Assembly: GCA_963377175.1 (NCBI GenBank)
Contig: CAUJNA010003784.1
Coordinates: 172,001 to 236,000 of the forward strand
Origin: Effrenium voratum
Taxonomy: Eukaryota; Sar; Dinophyceae; Suessiales; Symbiodiniaceae
Reading direction: 5' to 3'
Length of the DNA stretch: 64,000 bases
Shown here: positions 1 to 12,400 of the stretch, one piece after another
Layout: each line of letters starts with the position of its first letter
Numbering within the stretch: position 1 is the stretch's first letter
The notes under the pieces: generated by a model
Database searches by the model: none
What the model saw: the letters and a program-made list of their open reading frames with translations, nothing else
What the model was told of the DNA's origin: nothing
Program-made: the position numbers and the translations under genes

Positions 1-3000
1 CGGCGAGTGCCCCAATTGCCAAGTCGGGCTGGGCTCGGTCAAAAGCGGTTGCGAAATCCTGAGACACTAGGGCAGTCCCTGCCGTAAAGTGAGTATCAAG
101 GTAGGCAACGGCTGTGTGAACCCCCCGCTTCCGGAGACCTCCATGGGCATAGGGCGGGCGCCAGCCATCAACCCATTGCTCAAAGTTGGCTTGGCGAGCG
201 ACAGCGCCTATGAAGACGCGCCACATGGTGCACTGAACCGAAATGGGACGGAGGCTCTTTGCCGTGATCGGCTGCGTGCCACCTTGGCTGACCTGGGCTT
301 TGGGTATGTGCACTTGCTTAATGACCTGCCAGTCCTTCGGAAACGGGTCGGGTTCCCCTGCAACTGCCCTACTCATCCACTGGTCGAGAAGCTGGTGGTA
401 TGCCTGCCAGGCTTGAAGAGGCATGACACTGGTCTCATCGCCGTGCCACCCATCAAGACCGGCAGCGCTGCCCCTAAGGCGTTTGGCTGCACGGCTCAGC
501 TCTTCGGCCGAGGGTGTGTGCCACTGCTGCGGTTGCGCGCCCGGAACGGCGTACTGGTCCCGAAGCTGGTCCCATTCAGCCGTGGGCCTCCGCCACACCT
601 GCCGCCAATGCTCCCGGAGGAACTCAAGGGACTGGCGCACACAACCAGACACTTGCTCAGGCTCGGAAGGGGACAAGACGTGGTTGGGCGTGTTGGCCGC
701 CTGCCCTTTGACCCATTTGAACACCGCATCAGTGCGCATGCGTTGCTGCCATGCGCTGAGGCGTAGGTTTTGCTCATCGGCATCAACTTCCTGAAGTTTC
801 CCTTTGGCTGCCGCAAGGGCGGGTCCCGCCAGGAATGCATTGTCGTGCAAGGGCAGGCCGCACCAAGTGGCTTTCTTGATCTTCCGGATCAACGACCTTC
901 GCTGCTCATGGCAGGCGCTGGGGCAGCGCTGGAGTTCCGTGAGCCTGGCAACCAGCACCCTCCATCGGCGTTGCCGGTGCGTGGCAATGTCCCCGCCGGC
1001 TCCAGCCTGCCACTGCCGCGGTTGCAGGTTGGCCGCCGTACCCTTGGCCCGGCAGCGAGCGGGGCGACTAGCCCCGAGTGCCCCAAGGAAGACGCCTTCG
1101 AGGGTGTCGTTGAACCACCTCCACTCCTCCTCCGTGCTGCTGCAAGGGACCTCAGATCCCACTTGCGTGTCCCACTGCCGGGCGAGTTCCTGCCTCCAAG
1201 CATCAAGGGTGAGATCTTGCGGCTGCAAGAATTTCTGAACCCTAGGCAGAGAGTGCAGAACCTCCGCTGGACGGAACATTTGCAGCCCAAATTTAACCGG
1301 CTTGTGATCGCCGAACACTTGCTCCACGAAACCCGTGGCTCTCACGCGCATAGGGGCGTTGCACACACAGTAGTCGATGCACCGCCGGCCCTGCCACCTC
1401 GTTGGGCTGAGAGCGCCGGTTGACGGGTTCTTGACCGCGGCGACCGTGGCGCCTTGACCTTCCGTGGCGTGCAACAGGAAGTTTTCGCTGGGCAACGAGT
1501 TCCAATCACCGATGCACGCCCACGGCTGAAGCGGGTTCAAGGAGCAAACGAACTCAGCGAGGCGACTTTCAAAGCCGGCGTCGACGGATTTCCACGGAAG
1601 GAAATGCAGATTGACCAGCACCATGTCGTCGAGTCTGACCGCCGCGAACTGGCCGCCGACGCAGCTGGCAGAATGCATCCACCGCACACGAAGGTTTTTG
1701 CGCGCGAGAAGGACCAGTCCGAGTTGCCACTGCTCCACTTCAGGGTTCCACCTTGAAGGCTCAGACCACACCTGGAAGCCCTGGCGCTGAGCCTGCGTTT
1801 CGAGCTGGCTGAGCTGGCGCTGACCCATGCGGGCCTCCTGAAGCAAACAGACATCCACTGAATGCAAGATCTGCAAGGTCTTCCAGGCAGACTCCCTGCC
1901 GCCGGCATTGATTGTCACTAGCCGTAATCCACCCGGCCCCGGATGGGGTTCGACGTCCCCATCGGCCGTCAGGTCCCTCTGCCACCTTGTCGCCTGCAGC
2001 GGCGCCAGCCCTCGCGTTGGGCCCGGCCGCGCCTTTCTGGCTCGAGCCTGAGCGTGACGGAGCTCCTCCTGGGTGATTTTCCACACACTGCAGAAGCGCT
2101 TCAGGGTTGCCGGGTCTTTCTTCCACACGAGTGCCCACCATCGAGCTTTGATGGAGAGGTTCCGGGTGCGGGCAGCCTGGCCTCCACATTTCCTGTCAGC
2201 ACGGCGCATGCTCTCGAAGATGCTGGTGCATCTGGTGCAAGTAAGGAGGGAAGCCTTCTCACCAACCCTTGCATTCACGACGTGCAGTTTGTGCCCAGAC
2301 TTGGTCTCCAGCTGATGCTTAGCTTTACTCAAGTTAGCATCACGCTGTTTGGTGAAATGGTGCTTGTTGACACCAAGCTTGGCACTAGTCAACCCCTTTT
2401 TGCTGAGCAGCGCCCGGTTTTGGCGCATGTTGAGCTTGCTGCACTTGGCCAGGTGCCAAGTCGCCCACCTGCGGAGTAGCCACGGGGCGAGCTCGGGGAG
2501 TCCAAGTTTGCATTTGGCGCACGTCCAGGCACGTTGGTTCCAGGGCAGGTCGCCAGGCTCCACCAAGTCAGGCCGGGGACGGATGGCGTTGAGCTGGGTC
2601 CTGTCAACCCCTGGGTGCGCCTGCGCCAAGTGATTGGACCTTTTCTTGGACAGCAGGTCCACACGTGGGGCCCTCACTTCAAGGTGGCAGAGAGAGCAAG
2701 TCCATGTGTTGCAGCCTTTGTCCGCCACGGGTGAGGAGTTGCTGTTGCCACCTTTCACTTTGCCCCCCTTGGACGACGCTGCCATGCACATTATTTTAGC
2801 CGAATTTGGCGTGGCGTCTGGCCGCCAGTCGGCGCTCACTTTGGTTTTTACTCCTACTGACTTTTTGCAGCCCCGGTCCGTGCCGTCGGAGGACGTGGCT
2901 ATGCCCTTGCCTTTGACTGACTTTGGCGTGGCATCAGGCCGCCACTCAGTCAGGGTACTTTTCGGCGTCGCACTTGGGCGCCAGCTGGATCCGCCGGGGC

Positions 3001-4689
3001 TCCATGACGGCACTTTGTGGTTGCCGCCACCGCGGAACATGGCGTGGCTGACACTTGCTTGCTCCGCTTGAAGCCAGTGGCGTGGCCACGCTCGCCCTTC
3101 TTTGAGCCTTCCGAGCGTATAGTGCCCGCCTCTTAAGACGAGCACCATGGGGTCTTTCGCTGCACGTGGTTGGCCAAAACAGACAGGTGTCTGTTCCCGG
3201 TTGCCAACCATCGGGACTATCACCACGTATACCCCGTACCGTCGGCTGGCGGCTAGCAGTGAGAGACCATCCACCCAGCGTCCATCTCGTAGGGTGGCCT
3301 CAAGGTATTCGGGCCATGTGGTGGGACAAGGCCCAGCTTCGGTATGCTGGCCGGCAACTGGATCGGGTTGAAACCATTCCTGGTACTCATCCTGATGCTT
3401 GGACATGTGCTTGAAAAGGTCATTCCTCACTGTTTTGGCCCTTGTCTGAAGTGTGGCGGCTGACAAGGAGCTCACTGCTTGGCCTTTCTCGCTGGCTAGC
3501 GCTGCCGCAATGCAGCAATAGCCACAGTTGCCCTTGGCTCCACACTCCAGCTCGAAGTATGGCAGCGACGCCGGCAAGGCCGGTACTGGGTCCTGGCGCG
3601 TCTTGGTCGCGCTCTCGCCTTTCTTGCCTTGGCCACGGCGTGGCGAGCGTTCCCTCTCCTGGTCGGTTTCGGCTTGCGACGCAGGCCCCGAGCTTGGTTC
3701 ACTTGCACTTTCACTTGCATGCAGCGCGCGCGCCCCCCGCTTTGCTGGGCGGATGTCACTGATGACAGCTGTGGCCCGGGCTGCCCTGCCCTTTACGCGG
3801 CTGAGAAGTAAGACACCAACTTGGTCGACCTCGATGCCGACGACCCCAGTGTCGTCCTCGTCGGGCACCTTGGCCTTGACGACCCACGCCTTCTGCTTGC
3901 CAGGAGGTCGCACAACCGCGACTTCACTACCTCCAGCCTCACTCAGGCATTGCACTAGATCGCGTTCGAACCAAGTTTTGGGCACACCGCTCACAGTCCA
4001 GGCGTGGACCTGAGGGACCATTTTGTCCGGCGTCAGGCGGATGCCCAGTGACGCCCCGCCGCCTTGACGAAAGGCAAGAGGCGCTGTCTGCTTGTTGGCC
4101 TCGCCTGCAGCTCTTGCATAGTAGTCCAAGGCACTCTCAGCGTCACCCCTGGGGACCCACCACACTGGGGCCTTGCGGGTCTCACAGGGCAGCTTCTGGC
4201 AAAAGGTGCCTTTTTGGCCGTGTAGCCCACTGACTTTGCTTACGTGGCCCTCATCTGTGCGAAGGTACCCCTGCAACAAGGTCTCCTCGGCAGCCTTGTT
4301 TTTGGCGGCAACCTTTATCTCTTGCCAACCGTAGCACGAGTGCAGGTTTTCACCCAGCATACCCCGGAACCACGCCTGAGGGTTCCGCTTTGCACTTTCC
4401 CAGGTGTCCCTTGGCGCGAAGGCTTTCACTATTGTGACACGGAAGGCCACCAGGACCCCAGGCTTATTCCCGTTTTTTACTTGCACAGGCTGCTTGGGCA
4501 GCTTTGGGAGCAACGTCCCTGAGAGTGCAAACACACGGCACTTGCGTAGCCCAGCTCGCTGTCCCTCCCAAGAAGGTAGGAAGGCCAGCTTCCCGTCCTC
4601 ATCCTTGGTGTCTTGGTTGGGCCCAGGCGACCATCGCGTCCGCGATGCCGTGAAGCTTGGCAAGTCGCTGCAGGTCACGTATAGCATCC
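1..4689 (-). CDS. LINE ORF2 polyprotein: OTU-like protease, zinc fingers, AP endonuclease, reverse transcriptase (3' partial)
   Basis: This frame has no stop from 5095 down to the window edge; the ATG at 4689 is the first that avoids most of the overlap with ORF1, while one at 5029 is also possible. Going downstream I read: an OTU-type region at about 3560-3100 with GNCGYCCIAAAL and, at its end, GGHYTLGRL; three Cys/His clusters at 2730-2200, each starting CxxC; the motif GDVEPHPGP at 1963-1934; an AP endonuclease at 1930-1280 with LLQEARM, GDWNS, IDYC and GDHKPVKF, the catalytic Asp and His being present; then RT with GLDGW, HIPK, RPISV and QDFATAFDRA before the edge. The catalytic YxDD box is outside the window. 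The usual Asp before GNC in OTU proteases is Lys here (AKGNC), so protease activity is doubtful. The protein copies its RNA into DNA at nicked chromosomal sites. Confidence 0.85.
1934..1963 (-). other. 2A-like ribosome-skipping motif GDVEPHPGP
   Basis: The translated motif is D-V-E-P-H-P-G-P directly before the endonuclease domain. The canonical 2A motif is D-V/I-E-x-N-P-G-P. His replaces the key Asn, a change that normally weakens or abolishes skipping. The position between the protease/finger region and the endonuclease is where 2A-like motifs are known in other LINEs. Confidence 0.7.
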
Positions 4690-5930
4690 ATGCTTGTACA
4701 CTGCACTGCAGCACAGGTAGGCTTGCAGCCTTTTTCCAAGTCCTCGCGGGCTTTTTGGCATGTGGCGACCCCTGCCGTTCCCCACGCGCTCTGCAAAAGC
4801 TGCCAGGACTCGTTGGGCTGCACCGTGCCCGTTGCCTTGCACTGCGGCACGCTGTCGTGCTTGGGTCCAGGCTGCTGCTGCTTCGCCTTGTGGGTTTTCC
4901 CGCGGACCACGTCAGCCCACGAAGGTTCTGGCCCGGCGCTTGGCTTGAGGGATAGCGTCCCTTGTCTGACTTCCTGCACTCTGGCCCGTTTCTCTGGCGG
5001 TTCCCTCGCCGGAGATTCGAGCAGTTCATGCGCGTCACGTTGCTTCTTGCTCTTGTGCTTGGCCCTAATGGCCTTGCCATCCTTTGCAGTTTGCACTAGG
5101 CTCGTGAGCCGGGTAAGTAGCGTACCCGGCTGGCGCTTGGCTCGCTCCACCACACGTTGCAAGGCCTGGAACAAGTGCTGCTCGTGATCCAGGTCGTGCT
5201 TCCCGGCCACTGGTTCACTAGCATGGGCTTGTAACAGTCTCTCCAGCCCATCCAGCAGCGAGGACTCAAGCCGCTCCTCTCGCTTTCGCTCGGTGGCTTT
5301 TGCCCCACCTTTGCTTCCCCCACGCAGCATTTGGTTCAAAGCTGTGTTTGGCCTTACACCAGACGGCGCTGACCTCCGGACAGTAATCCGTTGCACCATG
5401 GCCTGGCAGGCCCACATGCTCCAGCTCATGCTCTTGGCCCTACGTGCTCGCAAGGCTTGCAAGTGCGGATGGACCGCACTTGGCGTGCCTGCCCGCCGGC
5501 GCGCCACGCACCTAGGCAACCACCCGAGCCGTGGCGCTTTCACGCGTCCCTTTCCTGCCCACCTGCATCTGACCGGCCGTGGCCGTACTTTCCTTCCAAA
5601 CACACGGCTGAGCACCGCCTTCCAGTCCAGCATGCTACCACACCCTTGCACCAACTGTCCCAAGAAGGCAAGCATGAGCGCAACTCCGCTCATTCCACAC
5701 ATGTCATTCAGCTCTTGGCCCGCATGGGTAAGCCCACGCTCGCACTCCAGGTGTCTGCCACTCTTTTCCACGCCCCTGTGGGGCGCATCCATGGTTCGGT
5801 TGCTAGCACTGACTGCGTGCGTATGCCCCGTGCATACGATGCAAAACATCAGCACAAGCAACAACTGCCATGCACACACGTGTGACGTCCTGGATCTACT
5901 CTTCGCCGTCCTGCATGAGGACGCCCGCAC
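4599..5930 (-). CDS. LINE ORF1, basic nucleic-acid-binding (Gag-like) protein
   Basis: The frame is 443 codons. It starts with a short hydrophobic run (residues about 22-36, LLLVLMFCIVCTG), which is odd for an ORF1 and may mean the true start is a later Met such as MDAPHRG. The middle is rich in Arg and Lys with helical stretches (residues 225-285), followed by a charged segment and the motif SWADVV. No RRM or CCHC knuckle is visible. It overlaps the ORF2 frame by about 90 bases when the 4689 start is used; ORF2 lies in the +1 frame relative to ORF1, so the two could be joined by a +1 frameshift, or a single-base mutation may have split one ancestral ORF near 4600-4640. Role inferred from position: RNA binding in the retrotransposition particle. 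Confidence 0.6.
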   Translation of the reverse strand: MRASSCRTAKSRSRTSHVCAWQLLLVLMFCIVCTGHTHAVSASNRTMDAPHRGVEKSGRHLECERGLTHAGQELNDMCGMSGVALMLAFLGQLVQGCGSMLDWKAVLSRVFGRKVRPRPVRCRWAGKGRVKAPRLGWLPRCVARRRAGTPSAVHPHLQALRARRAKSMSWSMWACQAMVQRITVRRSAPSGVRPNTALNQMLRGGSKGGAKATERKREERLESSLLDGLERLLQAHASEPVAGKHDLDHEQHLFQALQRVVERAKRQPGTLLTRLTSLVQTAKDGKAIRAKHKSKKQRDAHELLESPAREPPEKRARVQEVRQGTLSLKPSAGPEPSWADVVRGKTHKAKQQQPGPKHDSVPQCKATGTVQPNESWQLLQSAWGTAGVATCQKAREDLEKGCKPTCAAVQCTSMDAIRDLQRLAKLHGIADAMVAWAQPRHQG

Positions 5931-6325
5931 CGGCCGCGAGGGGGTATATTATTGAACGTGCCGCGCACCTGAATGCCTCAAAACTAGGTGTTGCAGAAGG
6001 TCACACCCTTGTGACTGCAACCGTTTGGCTCCTCTGCCACAAAGCGCAGGGCTGAAGCCGAAGCCGTTGTGCACGCTCACGGTTTCTTTTGCCTGGAAAG
6101 GGTCGTTGTTCAATTGACTGGTGCGTTACAACGCGGCAGCGCGCGCCTCTGTTTTGGCAAGTGGGCAAACGTCCTGGTAGCTGGTGCGGCGCACAGAAGG
6201 AGCCGGCTGAGGCACGTGGCGCGGACGCAGTAATTAGCCCGGACAGAAGGAGTGTGGTGTCGGAGCTGTGTGCAGTGGAAGCTGCAGCCCGGAGCCAGGA
6301 GGAGAAGCGGCCGCTCACCGTTCAC
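5931..6325. other. Presumed LINE 5' leader and junction; no gene
   Basis: No convincing reading frame or RNA gene. The DNA is GC-balanced and unique within the window. The element's 5' end probably falls here, but no target-site duplication is visible. Confidence 0.4.
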
Positions 6326-6470
6326 GGGCCTGACGGGCCTGACGGGCCCAACGGCTTCACGGTCTTGACGAGCTTTTGACGGGCCTGACGGGCCTCGCGA
6401 GTGCGTGGGCTCAACTTCACGGGTTAACGGGCTCGACGGGCCTCACGGGCTCCACGTGCTAGGCGGGCTT
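6326..6470. repeat. GACGGGCC minisatellite
   Basis: Degenerate tandem units of the type TGACGGGCC and TTCACGGG repeat about a dozen times (CGGGCCTGACGGGCC and variants). A shorter related stretch reappears at 7545-7585. Confidence 0.8.
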
Positions 6471-6485
6471 TCACGGAAAGATACC

Positions 6486-7100
6486 TCGATAGATAAATAG
6501 ATAAAATAGATAGAACGATCGACAAATAGATAGTTAGATAAAGCTTTAGATAGATAGGAGAGATAAGTAGATAGGTAGATAGGTAGATAGGGAGATGGGT
6601 AGATAGGTAGATAGGTAGATAGATAGATAGATACATAGATAGATCGGTGGACAGATTGATGGGATTAGATGAATAGATAGATAGCTAGATAGATGGACGA
6701 CAGACGGAGCTAGATAGATGGGCAGAGACAGATGGATGAAATTGGCATAGATCGGTAGAAAAGAGAGAGAGATAGACGGAAAGCAAAATGGGCAGGTAGA
6801 TGGACAAATAGATGGATAGATAGAGACAGATACAACACAGAGAGATACGTAGATACATAGAAAGGACATTTATGTAGATAGAAGGGTAGAAAGATAGGGA
6901 CAAAGAGATAGAGAGATAGATCGAGTAGATTGCCTTAGAACAGATAAATCGATGGACAAATAGACACATACACTAGATTAGATTTGATTTGGCCAGAATA
7001 CGTTAGATTAAACAAGTAGGTTGCTAAATTTGTACAGGTGCAGAGATGGGCAGACGGATAGACAGACAAACCAATAGACAGGTAGATGAATAGATGCACG
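6486..7100. repeat. Degenerate GATA/TAGA microsatellite
   Basis: AGATAGATAGA-type tetranucleotide repeats run for about 500 bp and then decay into GACA/GATG variants. Long open frames on the minus strand here are only repeat translation (Ser-Ile-Tyr-Leu runs). Confidence 0.9.
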
Positions 7101-8416
7101 CAGAGCTGCATAGAAAAAAGAATAGGCCACCAGGGCAAGTCAATGGATAGGCAGGGGCACATGCACACAACCGCAGAGTCTCTTAAAGCGCCCTTTTTCC
7201 CAAATGCATCTCTGATGCGATGGTGGTCTGCGTAGCATGCTTCCGCGATGGGGGCATTCATTGGGCGCGGACCGGGCCGTGCTCGTAGGATTTGGACTCC
7301 GAGTGTTGGCAGACGTGCAGGGTGGGATCAGACTCCGAGTGTTGGCAGCTGGTGGGATTTGGCTTCTGGGATGGGAGCGTTTTTGGGCACGGACAGGGCC
7401 GTGCCAGTTTCTACTAGGCTTGAACAGACCCTGCGTGCCTGGCCAACAGCTGCCTCGGGTCAAGATCAACTGAGACAAAAAGCCACTGACAACTTTGGTC
7501 TCATTGTTGTATTGTGTTGGGGGGTCTGCTGCACCCAAGAGCCTCGTCGGCCTTGACGGGCCCCACAAGCTTCACGGGCAAGGGAACAGTAAAAAGACAG
7601 TGGCCGCCGGTAGCTCCGATAGCGCCTGCGAGAAAGCCGTAACTTGATGAACAAACCGCCTTGAAGCCGATTCAATTGACGATGATTTGCGCCGTTTTTT
7701 TCTCTGGACTGCGCTGCTGCAAAGCCTGCCGCAAAGCCCTCAAGACTCCAAAGGCGCGCAGCCAAAACCCCGCAGCCCAAGAGGTCAGCGCAGTGGCAGG
7801 CGACCCTGTCAACGGCACATATGTACTTCGTACCTCCCGGTGAGCCCACACGCAAGAAGATTACAACAGCACTAAAAGGCGCCCGTGCGGCAAGGCACGC
7901 GTAATCACCACGGGTGGGTCTTCCCAGTTGCCCACGATATGAGCTTGCCGCTTTCCGCTTTCTAGGTGCGACCCGTAACCAACGGCCTTCAGCCCTCAAA
8001 TGTCCCCCATGACTGTGCGCGCAAGTTGAACAGCGTGCGCAGAGTGATCCTCATGCGCGCTTCTAAGGCATCCTTCCTTCTTTGTTGCCTTTTAAGCAAC
8101 CAACCAGCGCTGGAAGGAGTCTCAGTGAAGACCGCGCAGTGGCGGTCAATTCACGATGTGTCCTCAACGTTAGATGTTGGTCAGTCATCGGCAAAGATGC
8201 AAGCTGGTGCCCCATGTCGTTCCCCTGAACAGTTTGTTCAGGACATGAGTACTGGCAGAGCGGTTCATACAATCATCTCACATGAGATCTACCAAGCTGG
8301 GAAATGGAACCCCTGACTAAACGTTGCAAGAAGGAGTGTAGGCGCTCCTGCGGGTGCTTCATTCTTCGTACCCACTTCAGCTTGATTTACAGGGAAGCCC
8401 ATCGAAACCATCATGA

Positions 8417-8479
8417 TTCTAGTAGGGGAACCCTCCCACCCAAAAAAGGGGCGAGGAAGGGCACTACTGGGGGACCTAG
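8417..8479. repeat. MITE family 2 (CTAGGTCC), 3' half
   Basis: Matches the right half of the family from AGTAGGGGAACCCTCCC to GGGGGACCTAG; the left half is missing. Confidence 0.7.
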
Positions 8480-8660
8480 CAGCGGAAGCCAAGACAAAAC
8501 ATCGCGCGTATCAGGCTCGATACGTCATCACCGCCGCCGATGGTCTTATCCGAGGGCATCTGGCCATCAGGCTGGATGCCGTGCTCCAAGCAGAAGAGCT
8601 CCCAGCAGGCGTTGCCAATCTGCACGCCGCCCTGGGCTACGCTCAGAGGGCTGGGCGATG

Positions 8661-8915
8661 CTGGGTGTGAAGCTACTTGTGACTTCTGGTTCCATGGGTG
8701 TCCCTGGGCTACGCCGGGGGCTCTACTGTAATAGGTGCTTCTGGTTCTACTGAAATGGGTGCCCATAGGCTATTTGGTGGCTTCAACTGTTTGTTGGTTG
8801 GAAAATAACACTTTCCAAACACACTACAAAGGCTGACGGCCAAACCGCAGAGCAACCCAACATCGAAGGGCTGGGTGTGAAGCTACTTGTGACTTCTGGT
8901 TCTACTGAAATGGGT
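8661..8915. repeat. Pair of direct repeats
   Basis: CTGGGTGTGAAGCTACTTGT and the next 11 bases occur exactly at 8661 and 8871. A second shared block, CTTCTGGTTCTACTGAAATG, is at 8738 and 8893. Confidence 0.8.
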
Positions 8916-9185
8916 GTAAGCCTTGCCGAGGCTGTTTAAAGGTTTGCCGAGGCCTGAATATAACCTGTATGAAGTAAGGGGTACTAGAACCATCTACTAA
9001 AAAGATCGCCTACCGTGTTGACGCCGCGCTATTTTGGGAGGTGCTTCTTGTGTTTGTTGCTGCTTCGTAGAAATACATTCGTGGACGACAACGCGCCTAC
9101 CTGGTCTCCGACAAACGCATCAGCTCACTCCACAAGAAAGCAGTGTCCTCTCTTGCGTAGCACTGCTCACAGTTTGGTACATAAA

Positions 9186-9300
9186 TTCCAGGGAACCTAA
9201 CGTTCTAGATCTGACAGCGCAAAACCCCATATCTTCCAGGGAGCCTAACGTTCTATGTCTGACACATATGTCATATTCCAGGGAACCCAACTTTCTATAT
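9186..9300. repeat. Three-unit tandem repeat
   Basis: Units beginning TTCCAGGGAACCTAACG start at 9186, 9234 and 9276 with diverged spacers. Confidence 0.75.
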
Positions 9301-9431
9301 GGAGATGGGTCAAAATCCCGTACCCCCCAGTGAACATCAACCGATCCCCACTAAATAGGAAGCCTAAAATGGGCGAATTCACCAATCCAAACCAAAACGG
9401 GATCCACCAAAACGGTTTTGACAACAGCCAT
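9299..9431. repeat. MITE family 1 (TGGGTCAAAA ends)
   Basis: Starts ATGGGTCAAAATCCCG and ends GGTTTTGACAACAGCC, with the internal block GTGAACATC..CCACTAAAT..GAATTCACC shared with the copies at 24.1, 26.9 and 40.7 kb. Confidence 0.75.
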
Positions 9432-12400
9432 ATGTCACATGGGTCAGACGCGGCCTGAGGCCAGTGCCTTTTTTAAAAGGCTCACAGACCTGTAAGGACC
9501 CCGAGGGTGAAAACTGGCCATCTCTGGCTGTGGCAACCACAAAACCGGGGATTCCAACATGGGTTGCCCGATCGGTAAGTGGAAACATGGGTAACCCAAC
9601 ACCTGCGGTTTGCCCCTCCGATCGTTTCATTTTGGTTGCCACCCCCATCTGACACTTTGAGCTCCAGGAACGAGCCATGCGCTCCGCAGGGCTCCGAGAA
9701 TTACCCCCAGCTCCCGAGCACCAGCTCCACGAGACGAGACTGGACCGGCTTGGGCTTTAGGAATGAACCGTTTGGGAGTCCCTGAAAGGAAGCTGCGTGG
9801 ATCGGAGGGGTGAATTGAATTGGGGTCCCATCTCGCATTCCCGCTGAGAACACGTGGTTGCCAGCACCAGCAAATCAGAGCAAGTACTTCAAAGGGTTAC
9901 TCTCTTCCAAGGCTCCTGGCCGATGTGAATGCAGATCGCCTCGCGCATGGCTAGATGATTTGAAAGCTGAAGACAAACGGAAAGTGCCGGAAACACGCCG
10001 CGTGATGTGGCCGCCTCGAGCACAAATCCTGGAGCCAAAGCCCACGGAATGTGACGCTTGGTAAAGACCAGCGCAACCTGCAGGTCCTGTGCGGCCCTGT
10101 ACCAAGTCGGGGGCGTCAACCGCACCAACTCATGCAACTGAACACCTATCAGTCTCAAAATAACAGCAAATCAGACATCGTTGCCGGGTTCTCCTTGAAA
10201 GACCCACCCTTAAGGGGCTGAGTCTTCGCTTGGCAATATGCGGTGAGTTGACACAACAGGGTCTGGCTGAGTTCATCATGCTAGGCTTGAACACAACATG
10301 CGGGCTGAGATACCCTTGTTGGGTATGTTGTCCAAGGGAAACAACACTTGGTTGCTGCACCTGTGTGAGCCTTCACGCAAAATATTGGCCGTTGGACTCA
10401 TATTCATTCGTCCTCACCATCCCTCAGCACATATTTGGGCAACTCATGCCAGCCAATGACTCCAACCTGTGCTGGATTCCACGAACGACCTTAAAGAATG
10501 CAGCGAAAGAGCTTTATCCTGGTCAGCACATGTGCCAAAGCCACTCTCTGCATGAAATTCTGAACGGGGGCAACACTGGCCACCAGGATCGACTGAAACA
10601 GCATGCCTTCAGCTGGTGTCCACCAGATTTCCACAAAAAAACCACAGGCGCCTTGTATTCACCCTGTTTTATTGGTTCGGGGGTGGTGAGCACCCTCTCT
10701 AAACAGGCGCCTGCACCCCCAACACCTATGCGTCTTCACCCAAAAAAGTGTTTTTTTGGACTAAGTCTTAGTCCCCTAGAAAACAAGTAGTGATACATTC
10801 CCGTTAAAACCAAACTGGGAAAACAAACAAGATTATTGACAAAATGGAAGTTCTGGAAACTATAGTGGGGGATCTTCAAAGTTGATTGGAAACCTCCGCT
10901 TTGCTCAATTAAGATCTGTCGGTTTGTAGAAAAATGGCAAACCGACAACAAGCAGTCCACCTTTTGGTACAATAGATGGCCTTGGTCTATCAAACTCTGC
11001 AATCAAACGGACACCAACATGGCTTGAACATCGCCATCTCTTCGGAACGGTTCAGGATTGCAATCAATCCTGTAGACAGCGCCCGATCGTTTCAGAGGCA
11101 TCTGACAAAAAACCTCCCGACGAAAACTATTCAGGGGCTGATTGGTGGACAACCACTTTTGAGCTGAAGTTCCGACTCATTCATCGCCATGAAAACAGGG
11201 GCTCCTTTAAGTTGCTGCGATGCCAAAATCACACTCCCCCAAAATCAGCTAACCTCCAATTAGTGGTTTGGATGAGGGGTTTTAGTGGCAAGGGGGTGGT
11301 GTCCCATTTATCCTCTTCGAGAACCAGGGACCCGTTCAAATCCAGATCCAAACCCACTACGCCAAACCACCAACCGGACGGGTTGCCTGAAAAATGCCAT
11401 GCCACCCGACCAAACCCCGTGGGTATGTGGCAAATAAAGAACCCTCCCCAAAAAAAGAAAAGAAAGAGCGAAAAAGCTACGCCACCAATCCAAGCCACCA
11501 ACCTGCCAAATGACCTGAAAAATGGCGGCGTTCCTTTCGGTTTCCCTTCATAGCAGCAGCCACACCCACCAAAACACACAGACACATGTTTGGAACTTCC
11601 CTGCGATCTTCCGCCCCCTTCCTTCCCCCCCCTTCCGGGTGTGCCATTCCGGCCAGGGCCGTGTTTTTTGTTCTTATGTTTTGTCTTTTTGTTTTCCGCT
11701 TTTTGTTGTTTTGTGGTTTTTTTTTTGCCAAAAGGCCAAGAAACCCCCCCAAAAAAAAAGAGGAACAAAAATTGGAAAACAAAACAAACAACAAAAATGG
11801 AGAAAAACAAAAAACTCCCCCCCCCCCCCCCGCGCCGAAAGGTGCCTGGGGCCAGGCCCAGGTCGAAGAAGACCAAGATGTGGCCCTCGGAGGCCGCCAA
11901 AGCCTGCCACCGCTCCTTGGTTGACGTTGGAAGGGGAGCAAAAACACAATGAGCACTTAGGTGGTCGGATTTCAACCACTCAACCACAATAAGCAAACAT
12001 GTGTCTAAGTTTCTGGCTTTCCTTCCCCTGTAGAGAGCAGAGTGGGTAGAAACAACAGGAAGGGGGTGCTTTTCAACGGGATTTGACAAACTCTTTGCTC
12101 CCGCGTCAGGTCCATGCGGATTTCAAGCACCAAACCACAACAAGCAAATATGTGTTCAACAACAACCATGGCTCCTCGAGAAGTTTTGGGGCGGGGGAGG
12201 GTGTGGGTGCTGGTGTCCCGAACCCCAAAACCGGGACCCAGGCAGGGTTCCGTTTTTTGACTACCTCATGGTAGACTTAAACCCAGGGATTTCCCATTTG
12301 AAGCAATCCGCAAGCCCTTGGATGGAACCCTGGACAAACAGGAATCGGTTTCAACCCGTGCGACCGCAAGGGTGAGGGAAAAGATCTCTGGCGGAAGGGA

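Larger units (their letters stand above)
1..5930 (-). mobile_element. Non-LTR (LINE) retrotransposon, truncated by the window edge
   Basis: The element runs on the minus strand with its 5' end near 5930; its 3' part lies off the left edge. Domain order is ORF1 (basic, helical), a region with no recognised domain, an OTU-type protease, Cys/His fingers, a 2A-like motif, an AP endonuclease and a reverse transcriptase. An AP endonuclease upstream of RT is the hallmark of APE-class LINEs. The main frame is open for about 1,700 codons, so the copy is either young or selected. No target-site duplication can be judged because only one end is visible. Confidence 0.85.
7150..9185. other. Intergenic or intronic DNA; small duplications only
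   Basis: No supported gene. It holds two diverged copies of a block around GACTCCGAGTGTTGGCAG (7296-7350), a GACGGGCC remnant, a 31-bp exact repeat at 8661-8691 and 8871-8901, and a 5'-truncated CTAGGTCC MITE. Small open frames lack recognisable domains. Confidence 0.5.

Noticed and set aside
11229..12089. 286-codon minus frame and overlapping plus frames
   Set aside because: Built from C, T and A homopolymers and MITE pieces; amino-acid makeup is Phe/Gly/Lys runs with no domain.
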